Source of the DNA: Chondrilla cf. caribensis | Taxonomy: Eukaryota > Porifera > Demospongiae > Chondrillida > Chondrillidae | Reading direction: 5' to 3' | NCBI GenBank assembly: GCA_964020155.1 | Contig: OZ026558.1 | Coordinates: forward strand, 1,215,416 to 1,279,415 | DNA length: 64,000 bases | In this document: positions 1-11,855 of the stretch, one piece after another | Position numbering within the stretch: position 1 is the stretch's first letter | How the letters are laid out: every line of letters begins with the position of its first letter | Notes under the pieces: generated by a model | Databases searched by the model: none | Seen by the model: only the letters and a program-made list of their open reading frames with translations | Told to the model about the DNA's origin: nothing | Program-made: the position numbers and the translations under genes

Positions 1-98
1 GCATACAAACTAACAAGGTACACAAAATGGACGACTTCAATCATCAATGAATACTTGTGACCCTAGTACAGTTGTGTCGAACGTGGTGCTTCACTAAC

Positions 99-393
99 CA
101 ATTTATCGGCAGAAAAGTCGAATTTTTGTTGTAGCATGCGAGCTGTTAAGCAAGTGCAGTGAATCTTGTAAGGGAAAAACTTTGTCAAGTTGTGGATATG
201 GTCTAAGTCAAAAAGAGGAGACAGAGTGGATGAGAGTGCAGACAGACCTACTATAACAAAATGAGCCTTCAATGAGCTTACCAGCATGCATGTGAGATAA
301 AAACCTAACACACTTTGGAGGTACCCCTTTGAGGTTCCAATAATCCACCACTATTGGAGTTTCCGGTATGTAGTGGCCATTCCCGCCACCCAT
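99..393 (-). CDS. DCLRE1B: SNM1/Apollo-like metallo-beta-lactamase nuclease, 5' two exons (partial)
   Basis: Two coding exons of a gene that continues off the left edge: exon 1 is 393-282 and exon 2 is 202-99 (112 + 104 nt, phase consistent). The joined 72 residues begin MGGGNGHYIPETPIVVDYW and carry the metallo-beta-lactamase HxHxDH motif as HMHADH at residues 34-39, split by the intron between Ala and Asp. The N-terminus (IPxTPIxVDxW followed by FLSHMH) matches the SNM1B/Apollo type of 5' exonuclease, which in animals acts in telomere protection and DNA cross-link repair. Donors are GTAAGC and GTTAGT; the acceptor follows TTGACTTAG. It is transcribed divergently from the first bZIP gene, with about 160 bp between its ATG and that gene's TATA box. 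Assignment to the SNM1 family is strong; the choice of Apollo over its paralogues rests on the short N-terminus only. Confidence 0.82.
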
Positions 394-553
394 TGTATTC
401 TTGGCGCCAAACAAAATTAATGTGTTCTCTGGCGTGGACGACGGTGGTAACGCAAACTAACGTGTACAAACGTCAGTGGTTAGATGAGGTCATATGCTAA
501 AAAAAGTTGTTACTATTTTTAATGGGGAAGATCATTACGTCATCGTTGGTGTC
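394..553. promoter_or_regulatory. Divergent intergenic region between the DCLRE1B-like gene and bZIP copy 1
   Basis: Short spacer between the start codon of the minus-strand nuclease gene and the TATA box of the plus-strand bZIP gene. It ends in the CRE-like site listed separately. No other gene is visible, so it probably serves as a shared or back-to-back promoter (inference from geometry). Confidence 0.45.
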
Positions 554-560
554 TATAAAA
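534..560 (+). promoter_or_regulatory. Core promoter of bZIP copy 1: CRE-like site plus TATA box
   Basis: ATTACGTCAT at 534-543 is a hybrid of a CRE half-site (ACGTCAT) and a PAR/C-EBP half-site (ATTACG). TATAAAA follows at 554-560. The same pair recurs in front of copies 2 and 3, while sequence further upstream is unrelated, so this is the conserved minimal promoter. bZIP dimers bind such sites, which makes autoregulation possible. Confidence 0.65.
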
Positions 561-939
561 GCTGGTGGGATAGCACTCGTGATCAAACTCGAAGACGTTT
601 CTTACGGGCCTAAGGGTCTTTCAGCGCATAACTGTTCAACTGTTCTTACCTGCGTCTACTTTCCCACAAGTAGGCGCTTTCTACGAGAGAAGGAGAAGTC
701 CCGCTTAAACGTGCTTATAAGCGTTTTTAGACGCTTCAGTGTTCTTGAATCGCGAAGACCGCCAAGGTTCATCTAACGAAGGCGGCAGATTTAACCGTTG
801 TAAGTAGAATAAATACTTCAGATCAACCCACTTCCGCGGCTCTTTTTCGGACAGAGGTGGACGAGTTGGATCATTTAATCAATTTTGACATTTCTTTCGA
901 AACGCAAACTTCTCAGGAATTTTTCTGTGATTTACCAAG

Positions 940-1074
940 ATGGAACAGCTTAGAACCTTCGCTATATTCTACGCCCACAATGGAGACTCAGCATACCTGC
1001 CCAGCAAGCGTCAGCCTCCGCCTTCCGGATGCAGTACCATTCATCTCACATCAGAATCCAAACGAGACTGTTAA
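940..1074 (+). other. Out-of-frame upstream ORF overlapping the bZIP copy 1 start
   Basis: An ATG at 940 opens a 44-codon frame that ends at TAA 1072-1074, after passing through the main ATG at 980 in another frame. Copies 2 and 3 have the same ATG (4638 in copy 2), where the frame stays open across the intron to 5111. The arrangement resembles the overlapping uORF that controls ATF4 translation; function is inference. Confidence 0.35.
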
Positions 1075-2096
1075 GGCCGGACAGCTTGGTGAGTGCACCA
1101 CACATACACGTATACATTGACGCTTCATATAGCGGACATTGTGCACCTTATGCATGTAGCAAACACTGTAAAGTACATACGTACATACGTATAGAGGGAT
1201 TGTACACGTACACTGCATATTCAAACATTATGTATGGACAAGGGTTTGAATACTTCGTACGTCCCTACATGTACTGTATGACAGTTTCTTTGATTGGATG
1301 TTGTTTTTATTTTCCAGGGGTAGGGGAACTGATTCCGTGCAATTTTTCACCATCTGACCTTGGTGGATGTTACAGAGACGTTAAGACCACACCTGTTGGA
1401 GAAACTGATCCAGTCATCAAAGCCCTTGAACTAGACAATGGAGAGAAAGACTGCAGTCCCTTTGTCTCTCAGCTATCTCAATCGGGATTTTTCAATGAAG
1501 ACTCGCTAATCAGTATTCAATCTCCAGATTGTGGCTATGTCTCTGAAACAACTAACCATCAGAGTGATGTTGGATTCTTTTCCGATTCTGTATACTCACC
1601 GGGTTTTCCCATGTCTTTTTCAGTTCCCCCAAGCCGTTCTGTGAGCTCTGCCACTCCAGAGCCATCAACCCCCTATCCCACCCATCCATCACCCGTCTCT
1701 GCTAATAACCAGTCCGGGGATAATGGGCAGTTTGACTATAATTGGATGTCGGACTATCCGTCCACTCGTTTGCATTCGCCATTTCACTCCTGGGGTAATT
1801 CCCAGATTACCCAGCATGTCCCACAGACTCCTTCCATGGCCTATGTCCCGCCTTCTCCAAAGCCGCCAACGTCAGACCAAAAGTATCTGGAACGTCGTAA
1901 GAAGAACAATGAGGCAAGCCGCATTTCAAGGAAGAGGAGGAAGCAGAAGGTTGAAGAGCTTGACGACCGTGCAAAAGAACTCTTGCTTGAGAATGAAGAC
2001 CTGAAGGGAACAGTTGCTCAACTTGAATCAGAAATAGGACGTGTACGTGAACAACTGCTCCAATTCCTGAGCAATAAAGGAAGGATTGGCTGCTGA
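980..2096 (+). CDS. bZIP transcription factor, copy 1 (long form)
   Basis: Exons 980-1088 and 1318-2096 join in phase (109 + 779 nt, 295 aa, stop TGA at 2094-2096). The donor is CTTG/GTGAGT and the acceptor TTTCCAG. The N-terminal part is acidic, then Ser/Pro-rich, as in an activation domain. The C-terminus is a bZIP domain from about residue 225: KYLERRKKNNEASRISRKRR with the N-x7-R basic signature, then a zipper with leucines every seven residues (EEL, KEL, EDL, AQL), then V. It should bind DNA as a nuclear dimer. The basic region recalls the PAR/C-EBP/ATF4 side of the superfamily; I cannot name the subfamily. The first in-frame ATG is used as start. The same frame is open and similar between copies back to about 857 (GTG) without an ATG, so the true start could lie upstream or be non-AUG. 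Confidence 0.8.
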
Positions 2097-2203
2097 GTCC
2101 GGGATTCGTCTTTCTGAGTTTTTTTCTACACTTACTATTACCTGACAACAAAGTGTTGAACTTTTCTACTGTAATTCAAATATCACATGTAAATCACATA
2201 GTT

Positions 2204-2208
<5 letters not shown>

Positions 2209-2251
<43 letters not shown>

Positions 2252-2270
2252 GCATGTGTGTGTGCATGTA
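2209..2270. repeat. (GT)n in the 3' flank of bZIP copy 1
   Basis: GT tract ending in GCGTGTGCATGTGTGTGTGC. Equivalent tracts follow copies 2 and 3. Confidence 0.93.
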
Positions 2271-2796
2271 TCATGATGTATGTACTTGTATTTATTCCAT
2301 TTAATTTACTGTTTATTTACCCAAAGTGGATTTCCCATCACACTGTATTGACAAATTGTTCTTAATTTTGGTGCTTCATATTGAATTTTTCCTTTGATCT
2401 TTATAACGTACCTATTGTTTATTTACTATTGGTAATAATATTCGACTGTCCAAATGTACAGTAAAGCTTAATTGACGATTATTAAAAATGATCGCTGTAG
2501 ATACTATTGAACAAGACCCAGAATGCACACTTGCACTATATATTAATATGCCACTGATTATATAATTTTCAGTTACGGACAATACATGCACCTGTGTAGG
2601 AAATCAGCAAATTCTCAATTCAATGTAATAAATTATAATAATATTATTATGATCCTATATACCAGCATATTTTATAGTCATTTTATAGTTTTAAAACATA
2701 ATATTATAATAGTGTGGGATGCAACATGCCCAGACACCTTCGCCCCATCACATTCCTCCATCATCCCAAACAGGCCTGGTGCTGTAGCCAACCATG

Positions 2797-3040
2797 CGAA
2801 CGGCTAAAGTTATATAGAGAAGTACAAGGACATCTCTGCCACCCATCTTTTGTCCCCTTTGGAATAGAAACCACAGGGGTTTAAGGCTCCGAGGCCAGAA
2901 AATTCCTGCATGAGCTGGCCCTACGACTCAAGGCGGAGACAGGAGAGGGGAGATCACACCACTACCTGCTACTAAGAATTGCCGTGGCTGTTCAAAGGGG
3001 GAACACGGCATTGGTTCTGGGGTCAAGTGATGACTTCCAC
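2797..3040 (+). mobile_element. Degenerate 3' end of a non-LTR retrotransposon ORF2
   Basis: Conceptual translation gives fragments such as FVPFGIETTGV, GSEARKFLHELALRLKAETG and HHYLLLRIAVAVQRGN, interrupted by a stop. This pattern is typical of the C-terminal tail after the reverse transcriptase domain in invertebrate non-LTR elements. No 5' part is present, so it is a dead truncated insertion. The clade cannot be fixed from this piece. Confidence 0.55.
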
Positions 3041-3442
3041 GATGATTTCATTATCTTCTGATTTCCTATTTACACTTATTATTATTATTATATCATCATA
3101 TAATGTATGCATATATGGCTTAATATTTCGAAGATTTGCTATTGTATATAATATATTATATAAATTATTTTATATTATATACATATTATATAATATATAT
3201 AATAGTGTGTGTGTATGTATGTGAATATCCACTAGTAATGACAACATACATGAGAATTTTAATAAAATTACATTTATTAGTAATTAAGTTATTACAAAAA
3301 ACGAAATTATCTAATACACACACTAGCTGACCACAATGAAGCATACACAGGCACACCAAATTTGAAATGATAATAATAATATTATTATACATAATATTCC
3401 ACACAATGTCATTTAAATTATCCCTTATATGATCAAATAAGT

Positions 3443-4217
3443 TTACTGATCAAGGCTTAACATGTCTACAGTCCCCTCATTGTTAACGGTTTGAGTTGTG
3501 TGCGTATCCTGACATTTGGTTATCAACTTCTTCAGAGCAAACGTGGTCAATCCTAGTATCACCGGAAGGACTGCCGAACCAAATAGAGATCTGATGTCGA
3601 CTTGTTTAGTGTCAGCATTGACCATGTAGCTTCCCAACCCAATGGCAGTACAGAAACATGTAACAGTTACCAGTAATAGAATGAGGACCATAGCTCTTTT
3701 CATCACAATCCCTCCTCCTTGGGGTCTGCAATGTTTTGGAGTAAAGAGGTAGGCAGAAATGGTGAACAGCAAGGCAAATATGTTAGTGAGACAGAAGGTA
3801 AACAGAACCAACACCAAAGCATTAGTGAAGACTGCAAATGGTTCGGCAAACCCAGCCATCACAGTGAGCAATCCATGGATCATGAGGAATGGTAGAGCTG
3901 TTAGAATGATCCACAGTGCCATCCCAAACACTAGTAACTTGGCACGTTTTGTATTACAGCAACAGAACAGTACAGTGACTGGTATCATTAGAACGTAGGG
4001 AATAGGTGGTGGCTGTTTAGTCTTGCATACAAAGTATAATATGGCAATGGGTATACCAAGTAGAATATTCATAAGCATTACAATTACACATAGAGTATAT
4101 TATATAGCAGAACTTGAATAGCTGGTGCATGGCTGTTTAGTTTTGTAGACAAAGAGACAAAGGCAATGGGTATACCTAGTAGAATATTCATAAGCATTAC
4201 AAATATAGCAGAACGTG
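3443..4217 (-). pseudogene. TM-family remnant J (3' part of exon 2, cassette 1)
   Basis: From 4078 down to the stop at 3443 the frame encodes the last ~210 residues of the membrane family (GIPIAILYFVCKTKQ, VLFCCCNTKRAKLLVFGMAL, C-terminal TVDMLSLDQ), closest to intact copy I at 9348-10972. Upstream of 4078 the homology is broken by a stop and a small insertion. Between 4117 and 4217 a second partial copy of the same segment follows and runs directly into the promoter of bZIP copy 2. Exon 1 is absent. This is a truncated duplicate, not an expressed full-length gene. Confidence 0.8.
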
Positions 4218-4235
4218 ATGGGGAAGATCTGATTC

Positions 4236-4262
4236 ATTACATCATCGTTAGTCTCTATAAAA
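4236..4262 (+). promoter_or_regulatory. Core promoter of bZIP copy 2 (mutated CRE-like site, TATA box)
   Basis: ATTACATCAT at 4236-4245 corresponds to the CRE-like site of copy 1 with its central CpG lost (ACGT to ACAT). TATAAAA is at 4256-4262. Similarity to copy 1 begins only about 20 bp upstream of the CRE-like site, at GGGGAAGAT; beyond that lies TM exon 2 sequence. Confidence 0.6.
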
Positions 4263-4680
4263 AGGCTGGTGGGCCAGCACGATCACTCTCAAGACGTTTC
4301 TTACGGGCCTAAGGGTCTTTCAGCGCATAACTGTTCAACTGTTCTTATCTGCGTCTACTTTCCCACAAGTAGGCGCTTTCCACGAGAGAAGGAGAAATCC
4401 CACTTTAGCGAGCTTATAAGCGTTTTTAACGCTTCAGTGTTCTTGAATCGCGAAGACCGCCAAGGTTCATCTAACGAAGGCGGCAGATTTAACTGTTGTA
4501 AGTAGAATAAATACTTCAGATCAACCCACTGCCGCGGCTCTTTTTCGGACAGAGGTGGACGAGTTGGATTATTCAGACGATTTTGGCTTTCTTTTTTTCG
4601 AAACGCAAACTTCTCAGGATACTTACTTCGATCAAGGATGGAACAATTTCGAATCACGTTCGCTATATTCTACGCCCACA

Positions 4681-5499
4681 ATGGAGACTCAGCATACCTG
4701 CCCAGCAAGCGTCAGCCTCCACCCTCCGGACGTAGTACAATTCCACTCATTTCAGAATCCGAACGAGACTGTTATGGCCGGACAGCTTGGTGAGTGCACC
4801 ACACATACACGTCGTATACATTGACGCTTTATACCGGTATAACGGATATTGTGCACCGTATGCATATAGCAATTACTGTAAAAGTACATACGTATACAGG
4901 AATTGTACACGTACACTGCATATTCAAACATTATGTATGGCTATATGTCTCTGAAACAACTAACCATCAGAGTGATGGTGGATTCTTTACTGATTCTGTA
5001 TACTCACCGGGTTCTCCTGTCTTTTTCAGTTCCCCCAAGCCGTTCTGTAAGCTTTGCCACTCCAGAGCCGTCAACCCCCTATCCCACCCATCCATCACCC
5101 GTCTCTGCTAACCAGTCCGGGGATAATGGGCAGTTTGACTATAATTGGATGTCGGGCTATCCGTCCGCTCGTTTGCATTCACCATTTCACTCCTGGGGTA
5201 ATTCCCAGATTACCCAGCATGTCTCACAGACTCCTTCCATGGCCTATGTCCCGCCTTCTCCAAAGCCGCCAACACCAGATCAAAAGTATCTGGAACGTCG
5301 TAAGAAGAACAATGAGGCGAGCCGCATTTCTAGGAAGAGGAGGAAGCAGAAGGTTGAAGAGCTCGAAGACCGTGCAAAAGAACTCTCGCTTGAGAATAAA
5401 GACCTGAAGCAAAAAATTGCTCAACTTGAGTCAGAAATAATATGTGTACATGAACAACTGCTCAAGGTCATAAGAAATAACAGAAGGATTGGCTGCTGA
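4681..5499 (+). CDS. bZIP transcription factor, copy 2 (shortened)
   Basis: Exons 4681-4789 and 5030-5499 give 579 nt, 192 aa. Relative to copy 1 the genomic DNA lacks the end of the intron and about 215 nt of exon 2, including the original acceptor. A pyrimidine-rich TTTTTCAG at 5022-5029 lies in the same phase (G + TT), so exon 1 can join it and restore the frame (QLVPPSRSVSF). The product would keep the Ser/Pro segment and the whole bZIP domain (from about residue 122, KYLERRKKNNEASRISRKRR) but lose much of the acidic N-terminal region, which could make it a weaker or competing factor (inference). The stop is GGC TGC TGA, as in copy 1. The start is the first in-frame ATG, with the same doubt as copy 1. 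Confidence 0.68.
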
Positions 5500-5607
5500 C
5501 CCCGCGGCATTCGTCTTTCTGAGTTTTTCTCTACATCTACTATTTCCTAACAACAAAGTATGTGTTGAACTTTTCTACTGTAATTCAAATATCACATGTA
5601 AATCACA

Positions 5608-5610
<3 letters not shown>

Positions 5611-5686
<76 letters not shown>

Positions 5687-5702
5687 GCATGTGTGTGTGC
5701 AT
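5611..5702. repeat. (GT)n in the 3' flank of bZIP copy 2
   Basis: GT tract about 110 bp after the stop codon, same position as in copy 1. Confidence 0.94.
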
Positions 5703-6179
5703 GTATCATGATGTATGACCTGTATTTATCCCATTTAATCAGATCTTTATAACGCTTATTACTACAGTAACTATTCATTTACTATTGGTAATAATATTAA
5801 ACCGTCCAAAAGTAAAAGCTTGATTTTAAATTTAAAATGATCACTGTAGATACTATTGAACAAGACCCAGACTGCATACATGCACTATTAAAACACCACT
5901 AATTTACTGTTATGGATAATACACCTGTGTAGGAAATCATAACAAATTCTCAATTCAATGTAATCAATATAATAATAACATTGCATCACAATAATATCAT
6001 GATCCTATATATTATATATATACCAGCATATTTATAGTCATTATATATATATATATATATATATGCATGTATGTATAATAATTGTGTGTGTGTGAGAGAG
6101 AGTGTGAGCGTGTGTTGAGTATTGTGTGTAAAAATGTGTGCGGAATTAATGGGATCTAAATTGATTCACTAAAATGGCT

Positions 6180-6196
6180 TGTGTGTGTGTGTGTGT

Positions 6197-6270
<74 letters not shown>
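6180..6270. repeat. (GT)n in cassette 2
   Basis: GT tract with one ATGT interruption, counterpart of the 609-bp tract of cassette 3. Confidence 0.94.
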
Positions 6271-6274
<4 letters not shown>

Positions 6275-6489
6275 ATGTACTAGGAATGGCAACATACATA
6301 CGAATTTTAATTAAATTGCATTTATTAGATTACAAGAAAACCAAATTATTTAATACACACACTAGCTGACAACAATGAAGCATACACAGCCATACTATAT
6401 TTATAAATTTCAAATAATATTATTATTATGCATAATAACGGTATTCCACACAATGTCATTTAAATTATCCTTTATACGATCAAATAAGT

Positions 6490-6638
6490 TTACTGATCAA
6501 GGCTTAACATGTCTACAGTCCCCTCATTGTCAACAGTTTGAGTTGTGTGTGTATCCTGGTGGCTGTTTAGTCTTGTAGACAAAGGCAATGGGTATACCTA
6601 GTAGAATATTCATAAGCATTACAAATATAGCAGAACTT
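6490..6638 (-). pseudogene. TM-family remnant of cassette 2 (internally deleted)
   Basis: The stop (TAA at 6492-6490) and the last ~20 codons of the minus-strand TM gene are fused at about 6559 to a short middle piece (equivalent to 9905-10016 of copy I), which runs straight into the promoter of bZIP copy 3. Most of exon 2 and all of exon 1 are missing. Junction sequence shows a large internal deletion. Confidence 0.75.
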
Positions 6639-6651
6639 GATGGGGAAGATC

Positions 6652-6678
6652 ATTACGTCATCGTTGGTCTCTATAAAA
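6652..6678 (+). promoter_or_regulatory. Core promoter of bZIP copy 3: CRE-like site plus TATA box
   Basis: ATTACGTCAT at 6652-6661 is identical to copy 1, and TATAAAA is at 6672-6678. As in copy 2, TM-derived sequence abuts it about 13 bp upstream. Confidence 0.65.
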
Positions 6679-7096
6679 AGGTTGGTGGGAGAGCACGATC
6701 ACTCTCAAGACGTTTCTTACGGGCCTAAGGGTCTTTCAGCGCGTAACTGTTCAACTGTTCTTATCTGCGTCTACTTCCCGCAAGTAGGCGCTTTCTACGA
6801 GAGAAGGAGAAGTCCCACTTTAACGAGCTTATAAGCGTTTTTAGACGCTTCAGTGTTCTTGAATCGCGAAGAACGCCAAGGTTCATCTAACGAAGGCGGC
6901 AGATTTAACCGTTGTAAGTAGAATAAATTCTTCAGATTAACCCACTTCCGCGGCTCTTTTTCGGACAGAGGTGGACGAGTTGGATTATTCAGACAATTTT
7001 GGCATTCTTTTTTTCGAAACGCAAACTTCTCAGGATACTTACTTCGATCAAGGATGGAACAATTTCGAATCACGTTCGCTATATTCTACGCCCACA

Positions 7097-8015
7097 ATGG
7101 AGACTCAGCATACCTTCCCAGCAAGCGTCAGCCTCCGCCCTCCGGACGGAGTACGATTCCACTCATTTCAGAATCCGAACGAGACTGTTATGGCCGGACA
7201 GCTTGGTGAGTGCACCACACATACACGTATACATTGACGCTTTATATAACGGATATTGTGCACCGTATGCATATAGCAATTACTGTAAAAGTACATACGT
7301 AGCTATACAGGAATTGTACACGTACACTGCATAATATTTATTCAAACATTATGTATGGCTATGTCTCTGAAACAACTAACCATCAGAGTGATGTTGGATT
7401 CTTTACTGATTCTGTATACTCACCGGGTTCTCCTGTCTTTTTCAGTTCCCCCAAGCCGTTCTGTAAGCTTTGCCACTCCAGAGCCGTCAACCCCCTATCC
7501 CACCCATCCATCACCCGTCTCTGCTAACCAGTTCGGGGATAATGGGCAGTTTGACTATTGGATGTCAGGCTATCCGTCCGCTCGTTTGCATTCACCATTT
7601 CACTCCTGGGGGAATTCCCAGATTACCCAGCATGTCCCACAGACTCCTTCCATGGCTTATGTCCTGCCTTCTCCAAAGCCACCAACGCCAGACCAAAAGT
7701 ATCTGGAACGTCGTAAGAAGAACAATGAGGCAAGCCGCATTTCCAGGAAAAGGAAGAAGCAGAAGGTTGAAGAGCTCGAAGACCGTGCAAAAGGACTCTT
7801 GCTTGAGAATGAAGACCTGAAGGGAAAAGTTGCTCAACTTGAGTCAGAAATAAGATGTGTACGTGAACAACTACTCCAAGTTCTGAGCAATAAAGGAAGG
7901 ATTGCTGCTGACCCCGCGGCATTCGTCTTTCAGAGTTTTTCTCTACACTTGCTATTGCCTAACAACAAAGTGTTGAACTTTTCTACTGTAATTCAAATAT
8001 CACATATAAATCACA

Positions 8016-8091
<76 letters not shown>

Positions 8092-8182
8092 CATGTGTGT
8101 GTGTGTGTGTGTATGCATGTGTGTGTGTGCATGTATCATGATGTATGACCTGTATTTATCCCATTTAATCAGATCTTTATAA
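7097..8182 (+). CDS. bZIP transcription factor, copy 3 (stop lost, Cys-Val tail)
   Basis: Exons 7097-7205 and 7446-8182 give 846 nt, 281 aa, using the same substitute acceptor as copy 2 (TTTTTCAG ending at 7445). The bZIP domain starts near residue 121 (KYLERRKKNNEASRISRKRK) and is intact. After RKGRI-type sequence one G is missing compared with copies 1 and 2 (ATTGCTGCTGACC versus ATTGGCTGCTGA), so the stop is lost. The frame continues through the former 3' UTR and a (GT)n microsatellite, adding a long run of alternating Cys-Val, and ends at 8182. The tail length depends on repeat number, so alleles will differ. Whether such a protein is stable is unknown; this copy may be decaying. Confidence 0.6.
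8019..8130. repeat. (GT)n read through by bZIP copy 3
   Basis: GT tract with ATGCAT interruptions, lying inside the extended reading frame of bZIP copy 3, where it encodes alternating Cys and Val. Confidence 0.93.
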
Positions 8183-9347
<1,165 letters not shown>

Positions 9348-10972
9348 TTACTGATCAAGGCTTAACATGTCTACAGTCCCCTCATTGTCAACGGTTTGAG
9401 TTGTGTGCGTATCCTGACATTTGGTTATCAACTTCTTCAGAGCGAACGTGGTCAATCCTAGAATCACTGGAAGGACTGCCGAACCAATTAGAGATCTGAT
9501 GTCGACTTGTTTAGTGTCAGCATTGACCATGTAGCTCCCCAACCCAATGGCAGTACAGAAACATGTAACAGTTACCAGTAATAGAATGAGGACCATAGCT
9601 CTTTTCATCACAATCCCTCCTCCTTGGGGTCTGCGATATTTTGGAGTAAAGAGGTAGGCAGAAATGGTGAACAGCAAGGCAAATATGTTACTGAGACAGA
9701 AGGCAAACAGAACCAACACCAAAGCATTAGTGGAGACTGCAAATGGTTCGGCAAACCCAGCCATCACCGTGAGCAATCCATGGATCATGAGGAATGGTAG
9801 AGCTGTTAGAATGATCCACAGTGCCATCCCAAACACTAGTAACTTGGCACGTTTTGTATTACAGCAACAGAACAGTACAGTGACTGGTATCATTAGAATG
9901 TAGGGAATAGCTGGTGGCTGTTTGGTCTTGTAGACAAAGTATATGGCAATGGGTACACCTGTTAGAATATTCATAAGCGTCACAATTACAAATAGAGTAT
10001 ATGCCAGAACGTGATAACTTTCACCAGTATTAATACGTGGAGTGAACACCTGAAATACAGACAGTTCCAAATAGAACATCGTTGTCAACAAAATACTCCC
10101 AAAACAAACCACTCCCCACCAGAATCCATAGTGACTGTAGGAATAGATGTAGCTCAACTTGATCCAGTCTTCCCGATACCACTTTAGTGCCATTACAGAA
10201 CTTATGAAGACCAGAATTATCGCTATGAGGCCTCCCAAGAGAATGACTACACTTGCCACAACTAGGCTCCCAAAGTGACTGACTCCATCGGCAGGAACAT
10301 GGCTGTAGTGCTCTCTACCGAGACAATGGACAACGACATCACCAGATGGTGTCCCACCTGACAATTTTTCAAGGGCATAGTCTTGAATCTAAAATGATAA
10401 AGCAGGCATTGGATAGTATTGATGCTACAGATATACAGCTATAATATATATTATATGTACATAACACCATCGTTTTGCCAATATGAAAACTGGGGATATT
10501 AGTTTATCAAACTCACCAAACTAGTCATCAAAGTAAGATAATGCAAAGTTACATTGGGACAGGGATAGGGTACGTGGAGGGCGATGGAAGGAGTGGTCCA
10601 GTCTCTGAAGTAGTTCAGAGTGTAAAACACAAGGATGTTGAGTACATGAGGATCAAAACTGAGAAATACTGGTGACGCTATCCACCTCCACTGAACAATG
10701 GTACAGACGGGGTCGCTTGTTGAAATATTCACTACTCTACCATTTGGTAGTACCGTCAGATATGATAACTTCACTGAATACGGTAAATGTCCATTTGGTG
10801 GGTAAAAGGCTTCATACAACAAATGCTGGTTGTGAGAGTTGTTGGCAAAAGTCTTCTTCTCAAACTCCTTATAGTTAGAAACGCAGTAACTGTTGTTCAC
10901 TGCTGTGTTTCCTTCAGCTCTACACACTATCAGGACAGCCAATAGTCCACAAAACACACCAATTGTCTTCAT
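9348..10972 (-). CDS. TM-family gene I: signal peptide, ectodomain, multipass membrane protein (intact)
   Basis: Exons 10972-10517 (456 nt) and 10388-9348 (1041 nt) join in phase 0 to give 498 aa. Exon 1 encodes a signal peptide (MKTIGVFCGLLAVLIVC) and an ectodomain with NGHLPYSVKLSYLTVLPNG, CTIVQWRW and TLNYFRDWTTPS; it ends ATGACTAGTTTG/GTGAGT. Exon 2 encodes a short extracellular stretch (DYALEKLSGGTPSGDVV) and about 8-9 hydrophobic segments, with a KTKQPPAIPYILMIPVTVLF block and a CCCNTKRAK loop. I do not recognise the family. This is the most diverged intact copy (for example WIILTALPFLMIHGLL and C-terminus TVDMLSLDQ), on the opposite strand from the right-hand array. The exon-intron plan is identical to the other copies. 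Location at the cell surface is inferred from the signal peptide and membrane segments. Confidence 0.85.
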
Positions 10973-11578
10973 TTGGTAGAGAGAGCCTTCAAAAAATGAC
11001 TCACAGCTTGTACGTATATTATGAACACTGTTTGTACGTATGAACCTGGTATATAGTTGGTCCTTGTTTATTACATACACGAGGCATATCCTACTAAAAA
11101 CCTGTAACTTTTGCTTTCGATGTTTGGAATCAACTGTGATTTTCAAACATTCTTGTAACACCTTGTTATTAAAGTATGTAAATTACCTCACCAATTCACT
11201 GACAGTACGTATATACAGTACAATTGTATAATTAATAGTACCTGCTAGTGTGGACAGTAATACATCCTATTAATTTTATATGTAGTGTACATTCCTACGT
11301 GAATATTTAAGAGGAATAGGCCCATATAAATATTATTGTTATGCATGGTTTGCTCTCAATGAATTATGTATTCCCATTATCATTATTACCTATGCAAATG
11401 TTACAGCAAGCATCAATGCTACATACACTTTAGACATTCCACTTGCTGATATGCACGCACTAGTACTCATATCAGTTTTATTGTAAACTGTTTCAACATA
11501 ATATGGTACACATTAATGCTAGCCTTAAATTTCATTTTTCATTCACTTGCATGTATTTGCAATTGTGTGTATGTGGTG

Positions 11579-11855
<277 letters not shown>

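Larger units (their letters stand above)
2097..3442. other. 3' flank of bZIP copy 1, with a retroelement fragment
   Basis: No host gene is seen. The stretch holds a (GT)n tract at 2209-2270, AT-rich DNA, the reverse-transcriptase tail fragment at 2797-3040 listed separately, and AT-rich DNA that continues into the 3' side of the minus-strand TM remnant. Confidence 0.6.
5500..6489. other. 3' flank of bZIP copy 2
   Basis: No gene seen. The stretch contains (GT)n at 5611-5702, an AT tract near 6046-6064, (GT)n at 6180-6270, and duplicated AT-rich flank shared with the 3' sides of the other two cassettes. Confidence 0.6.

Noticed and set aside
800..821. GTAAGT...TTCAG in the bZIP leader as a 22-nt intron
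   Set aside because: Too short for known spliceosomal introns, and the joined frame gives no start codon in copy 1. The element is conserved, so it is kept only as a remark.
4269..4505. Open frame upstream of bZIP copy 2 with REDRQGSSNEGG
   Set aside because: The frame is broken in copies 1 and 3 and lacks an ATG; it is leader or promoter sequence.
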